42,058 nucleotides of DNA from Crocinitomix sp. Lineage in GTDB: Bacteria; Bacteroidota; Bacteroidia; Flavobacteriales_D; Crocinitomicaceae. The stretch spans positions 1 through 42,058 of the forward strand of contig WTCE01000022.1 of assembly GCA_013138735.1 (NCBI GenBank), read 5' to 3'. Shown here piece after piece: positions 6,647-14,720 of this stretch. Both the position numbers and the translations under genes were made by a program. The notes beneath the pieces were generated by a model that was given only the letters and a program-made list of their open reading frames with translations, was not told where the DNA came from and made no database searches. How positions within the stretch are numbered: position 1 is the first letter of the stretch; each line of letters begins with the position of its first letter.

Positions 6647-9097
6647 CTATTTTAGAACATTAACATGTCCATTGATCTTATGACGTTGATCGCTTTTGGT
6701 TTCACCAAAATCAAGTGTCCACACATAAGTTCCGTCATCTACCAATTGGCCGCCATAAGTTCCGTTCCAACCGTGCGTAGCATCATAAGATTCAAAGAGT
6801 AATTCTCCCCATCTATTAAAGATCATTAAGTGATAATCATAGATATCCAATCCTGAAACAAATACAGGTTTAAATTCTTGGTTAAAAGCATCCCCATCTG
6901 GCGTAAAGCTATTTGGAATAAAATACAAGACATCTTCTTTAATTAAGATCGTTCTTTGAGCTGTATCAGCACAGCCAAATTCATTACTTACGATTAAATC
7001 AATGGTATACTGCGTATCACCAACTCCCGGATAAGTGTGTTCCGGTTCAAATTCATTCGACAATGAAGTTTCATCTCCAAAGTTCCAAATGTATGCCGTA
7101 GCGTTTGTTGAATGATTGTTAAATCGAACATGCGGATCTGAGACATAAACATCATCTGGGAAATATGTAAATGCTGCAGACGGGACAGGATATACTTCGA
7201 TATAATCATAATACGTAGCTGAATTTATACAGCCATCTGCAGAAGTCACTGTCAATGTGATATCATATACACCAGTAATGTCATAATTATGTGTCACAGT
7301 AGAACCTCCACCTATGCTGCCGTCGCCAAACTCCCATGCGAATGATTCACCTGGGTTAAGACTGTTAAACATTACAAATAGTGGCGGACAATCTGCCAAT
7401 TGATCACCTGTAAATAGTACAATTGGTAATGGGTTTACTGTGATGGTAACAGCATCAGATTCGATACATCCCAATGCATCTTCACCAATAACAGTATAAG
7501 TTGCGGTAGCTCCAGGTGTAAATGAAACTCCATTCACTACTCCATCATCCCATGTGTAAGTGCCACCAACTCCAGCACCAGTTCCATTCAATACGGTTTC
7601 ATCTCCAACACATATTTCAAAGTCAGGTCCAGCATTAATTTCAGGTAATGCACTTACCGTAATTGTAACCAAGTCTGCATTTTCGCAACCATTTTCATCC
7701 GTTCCTGTCACGGTATATGTTAGGGTTTCGATTGGCGTAAATGGTTCGCCATCAATTATACCTAAATCCCAAACGTAAATACCATCTGGGCCTGCACCGC
7801 TTGCTACTAATACTGTTTCGTCTCCAAAACAAATAACTTGATCTGGCCCACCATCTACAGCTGGTAATGGATTAACATTGATCGTAACATCATCCGTATT
7901 TACGCATCCGTTAGCATCTGTTCCAGTTACGGTATAAGTTGTTGTAATTAAGGTTGCAAATAATTCGCCATCAATTATGCCGCCATCCCACTCATAAGTT
8001 CCTCCTACTCCAGCTCCAGAACCCGAAAGTGAAACACTTTCTCCGGCACATACAGTAAAATCTTCTCCTGCGTCAATTATTGGTAATGGATTTACGGTCA
8101 CTTCCATCTCGTCCGTATCCACACATCCATAAGGACCTGTGCCCGTTAATGTATAAATTGCAGTAGCAGGAGGACTAAAAGCCACGCCATCTGCTACGCC
8201 ACCATCCCATACATAAGCCACAACACCTGGACCGTCTGATTCTAATATTATTAAATCACCTAAACATATTTCAAGATCGGGTCCTGCGTCTACAGGTGGT
8301 AGTGCATGAACAATAACCTCTACCGTAGCTTCACAATCATCAGGCGAGTCGCTTGTCGCTGTATAAGTTGTTGTACCCAATCCTGGTTCAAAAGGCTCAC
8401 CATTGATTACCCCGTCGCTCCAAGAAATTGCGGCACCACTCTCTGAAGTAGCGCTTAATGTAATTTCTTCTCCTAAACAAACTTCAGTTACTGGAGCAGT
8501 AACGGTTAAGGGAATACAAACAAATTTGAAATCATCTACACCAACCCAGGTCTCAGCTCCAACCTCATGCAAACTTACAGTAATGTGTGTGGCATCATTT
8601 GGCGCCACAAATTCAACCTCAACATAAGCCCACTCGCCTACAATATATTCGAATGTTAATGCTATTTCTGTTCCAAAATCTAGTCCGCCAACAGATGCGC
8701 CCAATTCTATATTTGTTGTAATACCGCCAAAGGCATATTTATTCCAAAATGAAATAATGTAAGTGTTTCCTGATGTTAATGGGCTTGTCAATTCGAGTGC
8801 AACAATATCAATTTTATGTAAACCAACTAACCAATCTCCTTCGTATGCAGGTGCATAGGTGCCAAAACCAAAAGTTGTAATTAAGTCTAAATTGGGAACG
8901 CCACCCGCTCCAAAATCTTCTAACCCCGTGCAGTTTGGAACCGCCGCATTAAATGCAGGATTCGTCATGTTAATTCCTTCAACTCCAGTATTATCCTCGA
9001 AACTTCCGTTTATAAACTCTTGTCCATGCAGCTGAAAAATTCCGCATAGGAATAGAATGGTCAGTAAAGACAAGGGTTTATGGTTGAATTTTTTCAT
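6647..9097 (-). CDS. Large surface protein: jelly-roll domain, Ig-like and PKD repeats, T9SS type B C-terminus
   Basis: An ATG at 9097 (MKKFNHKPLSLL, 816 aa) directly starts a normal signal peptide ending near FQLHG; the frame can be extended to 9130 but that start is poorly supported. A domain like carbohydrate-binding jelly-rolls (FINGSFED ... VGVDDFKFVC) covers about 27-190. Six Ig-like repeats of about 70-75 aa follow, each with motifs such as ICxGE, YxWDxGxxxG, YTVTGTDxNGC and VNPLP. Two PKD modules come next (AWEFGDGS, YIWNFGDE), and the last 90 residues are the gliding-motility/CHU_C domain (FIPNSFTPDGD ... IFNRWGELLF ... WNGTY), the type B T9SS signal. The protein should be a secreted adhesin. 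It lies 110 bp downstream of the related 9208-14040 gene and may be co-transcribed with it. Confidence 0.88.
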   Translation of the reverse strand: MKKFNHKPLSLLTILFLCGIFQLHGQEFINGSFEDNTGVEGINMTNPAFNAAVPNCTGLEDFGAGGVPNLDLITTFGFGTYAPAYEGDWLVGLHKIDIVALELTSPLTSGNTYIISFWNKYAFGGITTNIELGASVGGLDFGTEIALTFEYIVGEWAYVEVEFVAPNDATHITVSLHEVGAETWVGVDDFKFVCIPLTVTAPVTEVCLGEEITLSATSESGAAISWSDGVINGEPFEPGLGTTTYTATSDSPDDCEATVEVIVHALPPVDAGPDLEICLGDLIILESDGPGVVAYVWDGGVADGVAFSPPATAIYTLTGTGPYGCVDTDEMEVTVNPLPIIDAGEDFTVCAGESVSLSGSGAGVGGTYEWDGGIIDGELFATLITTTYTVTGTDANGCVNTDDVTINVNPLPAVDGGPDQVICFGDETVLVASGAGPDGIYVWDLGIIDGEPFTPIETLTYTVTGTDENGCENADLVTITVSALPEINAGPDFEICVGDETVLNGTGAGVGGTYTWDDGVVNGVSFTPGATATYTVIGEDALGCIESDAVTITVNPLPIVLFTGDQLADCPPLFVMFNSLNPGESFAWEFGDGSIGGGSTVTHNYDITGVYDITLTVTSADGCINSATYYDYIEVYPVPSAAFTYFPDDVYVSDPHVRFNNHSTNATAYIWNFGDETSLSNEFEPEHTYPGVGDTQYTIDLIVSNEFGCADTAQRTILIKEDVLYFIPNSFTPDGDAFNQEFKPVFVSGLDIYDYHLMIFNRWGELLFESYDATHGWNGTYGGQLVDDGTYVWTLDFGETKSDQRHKINGHVNVLK

Positions 9098-9207
9098 TTT
9101 AATTAAATAGGGCTGGTTAAGCACGAACAATATACATAAAGTTCTTTATAAACGTTTAATAAGCGGGCGAGTTGCCTTTGAAATTGAGCGCTTTAGCGAC
9201 AGCTAAC

Positions 9208-12200
9208 TTAACGGAACAAAGTAGTGTTTCCACTAATGCGTCCAGTTCTGCCATTTACCAAATTATAATCCAAGACCCAAGTAAATACACCCGGATTTTC
9301 ATCTCTATTATGATACGTTCCGTCCCAGCCTATGTCTTGATCAGAAGTTTCGAAAACACGTTCGCCGTATTTATTGTAAACCTCTAAATGCACTTCTTCC
9401 AAATTATATCCTTGCACAAAGAGGATGTCATTAATTCCATCTGCGTTAGGAGAAAAACCAGAAGCCACTCCAATGCCTTCAATAAAATTGACCAATACGA
9501 TAACCGTATCATAGGCAAAACAGCCATTTTGATCAGTAAACAGAACTATAAAAGTTTCATCATTACCAGGACTTGCTGTTGTTACATTACAAGTGGGGCA
9601 TTCAATTTCAAAGTCAGGACTCCAAACATAAGAACCTGGCAAAGAACTATTGGCTATTAAATTAGCTGTACCGCCCGTATTAATAATTGTATCTAATTCA
9701 GCGGTAAGATCAGGTGCTGGAAGTACAACTACATCAACCGTAGTTGCAAGTTGGCATCCATCTGAAGAAACACCAATAACGGTATACGTAATTGTTCCAT
9801 CCATATCTGGTGTATGCGGTTCTCCGTCCACCACATCATGATCCCAAATATAAGTAGCTGCGCCGCTTCCAGTAAAAATTACAGATTCGCCAAAGCAAAT
9901 TTCAGAAGGTTCAACAGTTGCAGTAACCTCTGGTAATTCATAAACCGTTACGGTAACCGAATTAGAATTTTCACAAGAAATTGGCCCTAAATAACCAATT
10001 ACTGTAAATGTAAATGTTCCTGGATCTGTCGGGAAAAATGGCGTGCCGTCAGTAGCGCCCATATCCCAAACATAGGTATCTGCTCCGCCACCACTAAAAA
10101 TAATCGATTCACCCATACATATTTCAGTTGGTGTGGCAGTTGCTGTTACTGCCGGATTAGGATAAACAGTAATATCAACCGTCTCTATGTTTTCGCAACC
10201 TGTTGCTGCAATTGTACCTACAACTGTATACGTAAACGTTCCGATTGCCGCAGGAGTAAATGCCAAGCCATCTGTAATACCGCCATCCCAAGCGTAAAGA
10301 TCTGCTCCACCTCCTGTAAACGTAATTGATTCACCCAAACAAATTTCCGCCGGTGTAGCAGTTGCTGTAACAACTGGTAAAGGATTAATAATTAAATCAA
10401 TTGTTGCTGTATTTTCACACCCATCAATCGAGGTTCCTGTAACTGTATAGGTAAATGTTCCAGCTGCCGCAGGAGTAAAAGGTACACCATCTGACACGCC
10501 AGCATCCCATGTATAGGAATCTGCTCCGCCACCTGTAAATGTGGCCGATTCGCCCAAACAAATTTCAATTGGACTAACTGTCGCGGTAACTATAGGCAAA
10601 GCATATACAACAACATCTGTAGAGGCTGTGCTAGAACAGCCCGTTGCCGTAATTGTACCAATAACCGTATGCGTAAAAGTTCCAGCTGCTACGGGGAAAA
10701 ACGCAACCCCATCTAATACTCCTAAATCCCAAACATAAGTATCTGCGCCACCACCAGTAAATGTTATGCTCTCGCCTAAACAAATTTCATGTGGCACTGC
10801 CGAAGCCGTTACTGAAGGCGTATCATTGACAATAACATCAACCAATGCCATATTCTCGCAACCTGTAATAGCATCTGTGCCAGTAACTGTAAACGTAAAT
10901 GTTCCAGCTGCCAATGGAGCAAATGCTACACCATCCGTTACACCACCATCCCATACATAAGCATCAGCGCCTCCTCCATTAAATATTATCGTTTCGCCAA
11001 GGCAAATTTCACTTGGTGTTGCAGTTGCTGTAACCGCTGGTAATGGATTTACAGTTAAATCAACTGTTGCCGTGTTCATGCATCCATCTCCTAAGGTTCC
11101 TGTAACTGTATATGTCACTGTTCCTGCTGCTGCTGGAGTAAACGGAACTCCATCTGTTACACCTAAATCCCAAGCATATGAAACTGCACCGCCGCCTGTA
11201 AATGTTGCTGATTCGCCTAAACAAATTTCAATTGGATCAACAACTGCTGTAACGACTGGAAGGTCGAATACGGTAACATCAACCGTTGCGGTGTTAGTAC
11301 ATCCAGTTGCTGCGATTGTTCCTGTTACAGTATGCGTAAATGTTCCACTTGCCGCTGGAAAAAATGCCACGCCATCCGTTACTCCTAAATCCCAAGCGTA
11401 GCTATCTGCTCCGCCTCCTGTAAACGTAATAGATCCACCCAAACAAATTTCATCAGGTGTAGCTGTTGCCGTCACCACAGGATTATCATTCACGATTACA
11501 TCAACCGTTGCTGTGTTTTCGCATGTAGTTGTCGTATTTGTTCCTGTAACGGTAAAAGTAAACGTACCTGCTGCTGCTGGCACAAATGGAACACCATCTG
11601 TTACACCACCATCCCAAACATAAGTGTCTGCACCGCCGCCTGTAAATGTGATAGATTCGCCCAAACAAATTTCAGTTGGCGCTGCTGTTGCTGTTACTAC
11701 AGGAAGTGCATGGACGGTTAAATCTACCGTGGCAGTATTTACACATCCACTTGGTCCAGTCCCTGTAACAGTATAAGTAATTGTTCCGGCGGCAGCTGGT
11801 GTAAACGCCACGCCATCTGTCACTCCTAAATCCCAAGTATAAGAATCCGCTCCGCCGCCTGTAAATGTGGCTGATTCGCCTAAACAAATTTCAAGTGGAC
11901 TTACAGCTGCTGTTACAACAGGAAGATCATTTACAGTGACATCAACCGTTGCCGTGTTTATGCATCCAGTTGCTGCAATTGTTCCTGTTACAGTATGCGT
12001 AAATGTTCCGCTTGCTGCTGGAAAAAATGCCACACCATCTGTTACACCCAAATCCCAAGCGTAGCTATCTGCCCCGCCTCCTGTAAACACAATAGATTCT
12101 CCCAGACAAATTTCATCAGGTGTTGCAGTTGCCGTCACCACAGGATTATCATTCACAATTATATCAACAGTTGCTGTGTTTTCGCATGTAGTTGTCGTAT

Positions 12201-14040
12201 TTGTTCCTGTAACGGTAAATGTAAACGTACCTGCTGCTGCTGGCACAAATGGAACACCATCTGTTACACCACCATCCCAAACATAAGTATCTGCACCACC
12301 GCCAGTAAATGTGATGGATTCGCCCAAACAAATTTCAGTTGGGGTAGCTGTTGCAGTTACCACAGGAAGCGCATGGATGGTTAAATCTACCGTAGCGGTA
12401 TTTATACATCCATTTAATCCAGTCCCTGTGACGGTATGCGTAATTGTTCCGGCAGCAGCTGGTGTAAATGCTACGCCATCTATCACTCCCAAATCCCAAG
12501 TATAAGAATCCGCACCACCGCCTGTAAATGTTGCTGATTCGCCAATACAAATTTCTACTGGATCAACTGTTGCAGTTACGACAGGCAGAGCCAATACTGT
12601 GACCTCTACTGTTAAAGGACAGTCACTTGGCGAAACCGAAGTAGCGGTATACGTTGTTACTCCTACAGAAGCAGGAAAAAACGGAACACCATTCGTCACA
12701 CCCATGTCCCAATTAACTGCGGCGCCAATAGCCGAAGTTGCATCTAATGTTAAAGGTTGATCAAAACATAATGTAGTATCACTAAAAGGTGTAATTAACG
12801 AATCGCAATCAAATCGATATAAGCGCACGTGACCTGCAGAAACACCTGTTCCATCATTCACATAAGCGGCATCTGCTAAAATATTTCCAACGTCATCTAA
12901 ACCAACAGACCAACCAGAGCGATCGTAAATCATCTCGCCCAATACATTCGTGCCTTTTTGAATCCATACACCTCCAATATTTTCGAAAACCTGAACATGA
13001 CCTGATTCAGCAGTGGCTTCATCATTTTTAGGGCCGCCAATTGCGACTGTATTTCCCAATTCATCTAAGCTCACGGACCAACCATAATTATCATCAGCTG
13101 CTACTCCGTCTAAATCTCCTCCAATTTGCGTCCATACGCCAGCAATATTTTCAAACACTCTGACATGACCCGCATTTACACCAACCCCATCATTTTTTGC
13201 ACCACCTATTGCTAAAACACTTCCGTTACCACTTAAAGATAGTGTTCGCCCAAATTCGTCACCTGCAGCTTCACCATCCATGTCACCACCAATTTGCGAC
13301 CATGTTCCACCACTAAATTCATATACTCTGGCATGGCCCGCAAAGGAACCCATTCCGTCATTTTTATAAGCACCTACTCCAACTATTGTTGCGTCTGAGC
13401 TTAAACTAACGGCACAACCGCTCCAATCGTAAGACGCTTCACCGTCAATATCAGTACCAACCTGTGTCCAAACTCCTGCTAAGTTTTCATAAACTCTTAC
13501 ATGACCTGATTGTGGACCTGAGCCCGTATTGATTGTTGCGCCAATTGCGACAAAAGTACCGTCGTTATTTAAACTTACAGCGGTTCCAGATAAATCACCA
13601 GCAGTTTCGCCGTCAATATCTGCTCCTATTTGTGTCCAAACACCTGCAGAAAATTGATAAATTCTTGTATGTCCTGCATCAAGACCAGCTCCATCATTAT
13701 TTGGAGCTCCAATTGCAACAATATCTCCCGTAGAATTAATGCTTACAGCCGTTCCAAAAGCATCATCAGCAGCCTCACCATTAATATCGGCTCCCACTTG
13801 GGTCCAGACATCTAAAATATTTTGATAAACCCGGACGTGACCAATACCCCCATTTAGTGGTGCACCAATTGCAACAAAGTTGCCACTACCACTTAGGCTA
13901 ACGGATGATCCACTTCGATCTCCTGCTGCTTCACCGTCAATATCCAATCCGATCTGTGTCCAATCTTGCGCAATAAGAGATGTACCTATTAAAAATAGGA
14001 ATCCTGTTATTACACTCTTCAAGAAAGGAATTGTCTTCAT
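9208..14040 (-). CDS. Giant adhesin-like protein: seven-repeat propeller head, 14-15 Ig-like repeats, T9SS type B C-terminus
   Basis: The preferred start is the ATG at 14040 (MKTIPFLKSVITGFLF, 1610 aa); an in-frame GTG lies two codons upstream. After the signal peptide (ending LIAQ) come seven repeats of about 55 aa with WTQIGxDIDGEAxGD, VAIGAxxNDG and AGHxRVYE motifs, as in FG-GAP-like beta-propellers, probably one seven-bladed propeller. Then follow about 15 Ig-like repeats of 72-75 aa (EICLGESxTFTGGGAD, YxWDxGVTDGVxF, GCxNTATVD). The C-terminal 90 residues (SGFSPNADGINDILF ... YNKYGERVF ... WDGTY) are the type B T9SS domain. The Ig-like repeats form a three-domain higher-order unit repeated about four times. 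The usual role of such proteins is surface attachment or gliding adhesion; that role is inferred. Confidence 0.9.
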   Translation of the reverse strand: MKTIPFLKSVITGFLFLIGTSLIAQDWTQIGLDIDGEAAGDRSGSSVSLSGSGNFVAIGAPLNGGIGHVRVYQNILDVWTQVGADINGEAADDAFGTAVSINSTGDIVAIGAPNNDGAGLDAGHTRIYQFSAGVWTQIGADIDGETAGDLSGTAVSLNNDGTFVAIGATINTGSGPQSGHVRVYENLAGVWTQVGTDIDGEASYDWSGCAVSLSSDATIVGVGAYKNDGMGSFAGHARVYEFSGGTWSQIGGDMDGEAAGDEFGRTLSLSGNGSVLAIGGAKNDGVGVNAGHVRVFENIAGVWTQIGGDLDGVAADDNYGWSVSLDELGNTVAIGGPKNDEATAESGHVQVFENIGGVWIQKGTNVLGEMIYDRSGWSVGLDDVGNILADAAYVNDGTGVSAGHVRLYRFDCDSLITPFSDTTLCFDQPLTLDATSAIGAAVNWDMGVTNGVPFFPASVGVTTYTATSVSPSDCPLTVEVTVLALPVVTATVDPVEICIGESATFTGGGADSYTWDLGVIDGVAFTPAAAGTITHTVTGTGLNGCINTATVDLTIHALPVVTATATPTEICLGESITFTGGGADTYVWDGGVTDGVPFVPAAAGTFTFTVTGTNTTTTCENTATVDIIVNDNPVVTATATPDEICLGESIVFTGGGADSYAWDLGVTDGVAFFPAASGTFTHTVTGTIAATGCINTATVDVTVNDLPVVTAAVSPLEICLGESATFTGGGADSYTWDLGVTDGVAFTPAAAGTITYTVTGTGPSGCVNTATVDLTVHALPVVTATAAPTEICLGESITFTGGGADTYVWDGGVTDGVPFVPAAAGTFTFTVTGTNTTTTCENTATVDVIVNDNPVVTATATPDEICLGGSITFTGGGADSYAWDLGVTDGVAFFPAASGTFTHTVTGTIAATGCTNTATVDVTVFDLPVVTAVVDPIEICLGESATFTGGGAVSYAWDLGVTDGVPFTPAAAGTVTYTVTGTLGDGCMNTATVDLTVNPLPAVTATATPSEICLGETIIFNGGGADAYVWDGGVTDGVAFAPLAAGTFTFTVTGTDAITGCENMALVDVIVNDTPSVTASAVPHEICLGESITFTGGGADTYVWDLGVLDGVAFFPVAAGTFTHTVIGTITATGCSSTASTDVVVYALPIVTATVSPIEICLGESATFTGGGADSYTWDAGVSDGVPFTPAAAGTFTYTVTGTSIDGCENTATIDLIINPLPVVTATATPAEICLGESITFTGGGADLYAWDGGITDGLAFTPAAIGTFTYTVVGTIAATGCENIETVDITVYPNPAVTATATPTEICMGESIIFSGGGADTYVWDMGATDGTPFFPTDPGTFTFTVIGYLGPISCENSNSVTVTVYELPEVTATVEPSEICFGESVIFTGSGAATYIWDHDVVDGEPHTPDMDGTITYTVIGVSSDGCQLATTVDVVVLPAPDLTAELDTIINTGGTANLIANSSLPGSYVWSPDFEIECPTCNVTTASPGNDETFIVLFTDQNGCFAYDTVIVLVNFIEGIGVASGFSPNADGINDILFVQGYNLEEVHLEVYNKYGERVFETSDQDIGWDGTYHNRDENPGVFTWVLDYNLVNGRTGRISGNTTLFR
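9500..12800. repeat. Higher-order 663-bp tandem repeat inside the adhesin gene
   Basis: Matching segments recur every 663 bp: for example, GCCGTCACCACAGGATTATC occurs at 11468 and 12131. This equals three Ig-like domains (221 aa) of types ending in HALPVV, NDNPVV and NDLPVV. The two central units are almost identical; the outer ones (toward 9900 and 12600) have diverged. Boundaries are approximate. Confidence 0.8.
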
Positions 14041-14057
14041 TCTCACAGTAGATTTAA

Positions 14058-14065
14058 CAAATATA
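14058..14065 (-). promoter_or_regulatory. Probable -7 promoter box for the giant adhesin gene
   Basis: Read on the minus strand this is TATATTTG, an exact match to the Bacteroidota TAnnTTTG box, 18 bp upstream of the ATG at 14040. No good TTG box was found at the expected distance, so the call rests on the -7 box and position. Confidence 0.45.
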
Positions 14066-14254
14066 AAGCTAGGTTTTTATAAAACGATTGTAAAATCGAG
14101 TAGTTGTCTAAAACGTTTTATAAATCACAATATAATGGTTAATTGCAAGGGATTTAGTAAAAAATTGGATTAATTGTTCTTTGAAAAGGGCAAGTTATAT
14201 GAAGTCCCAAAAATGTTTGTGCTTTTTTACTGCGAAATTTGTTAAAATTAGGTA

Positions 14255-14293
14255 CAAAAAAAAAGTCTAAACGATAAACGTTTAGACTTTTTA
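14255..14293. terminator. Bidirectional intrinsic terminator
   Basis: A perfect 11-bp stem (AAGTCTAAACG against CGTTTAGACTT) with loop ATAAA is flanked by nine As on the left and five Ts on the right. It lies just past the stop of the minus-strand lipoprotein gene ending at 14326, which it should terminate. Confidence 0.88.
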
Positions 14294-14325
14294 TATTATA
14301 ATTGAGTTATAATTTTAATTTTTTT

Positions 14326-14643
14326 CTAATCTTCGTCTTCGTCTCCGTCTCCTACACGATCGTCGATTAGTTCATCATCATCTTCATCAGATTCATCATC
14401 ATCATTATCTGGATCAACAATTACGTCATCATCTTCATCAGATTCATCATCATCATTGTCCTGATCAACAATACCTCCACCATCACTCCCATCAAGGTTT
14501 CCACGAGTTTGAGAATCATCATCAAAAAATTCTAATCCAAAAGCGTCTTGATGCTCATCACAACGAGTAACATCTTCTTTTGTACAAGAATCAAACAACA
14601 AGATTGCTGTTAAAATTGACAATATGTATAAAAATTTCTTCAT
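14326..14643 (-). CDS. Small lipoprotein with acidic Asp/Glu repeat tail
   Basis: The ATG at 14643 gives a 105-aa protein. A lipoprotein signal ends in LLFDSC with the lipidated Cys at residue 20. The rest is extremely acidic and contains two tandem copies of a 17-aa unit beginning DNDDDESDEDDD, encoded by a 51-bp DNA repeat, and ends DGDEDED. The Asp-rich repeats could bind calcium or other cations, but no exact EF-hand or dockerin loop is present. A frame extension starting at a GTG (14655) is unlikely because it only adds MLSE before the signal peptide. It lies downstream of the LytS/LytR operon with its own promoter-like sequence. Function unknown. Confidence 0.75.
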   Translation of the reverse strand: MKKFLYILSILTAILLFDSCTKEDVTRCDEHQDAFGLEFFDDDSQTRGNLDGSDGGGIVDQDNDDDESDEDDDVIVDPDNDDDESDEDDDELIDDRVGDGDEDED

Positions 14644-14674
14644 CTCACTAAGCACAATTGGCTTTTAGTTAAAC

Positions 14675-14705
14675 CAAAGATACAAACAAATATCTGTTAA
14701 TGCAA
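14675..14705 (-). promoter_or_regulatory. Promoter of the acidic lipoprotein gene
   Basis: On the minus strand TATCTTTG (14675-14682) matches TAnnTTTG, and a TTG lies 20 bp upstream (14703-14705). This is the usual Bacteroidota arrangement, 32 bp ahead of the ATG at 14643. Confidence 0.55.
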
Positions 14706-14720
14706 ATCTTTTTTTCATTT

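Noticed and set aside
9650-12505. Many plus-strand ORFs of 60-130 codons opposite the adhesin gene, with similar Thr/Ser/Val-rich products
   Set aside because: They recur with the period of the Ig-like repeats on the other strand and mirror its codons (for example MADSPKQIS-type starts). They are antisense shadows of a repetitive gene, not genes.
14047-14254. Plus-strand ORF extending from the end of the adhesin gene (13880-14173)
   Set aside because: Most of it is antisense to the adhesin start and it has no start context or recognisable product.
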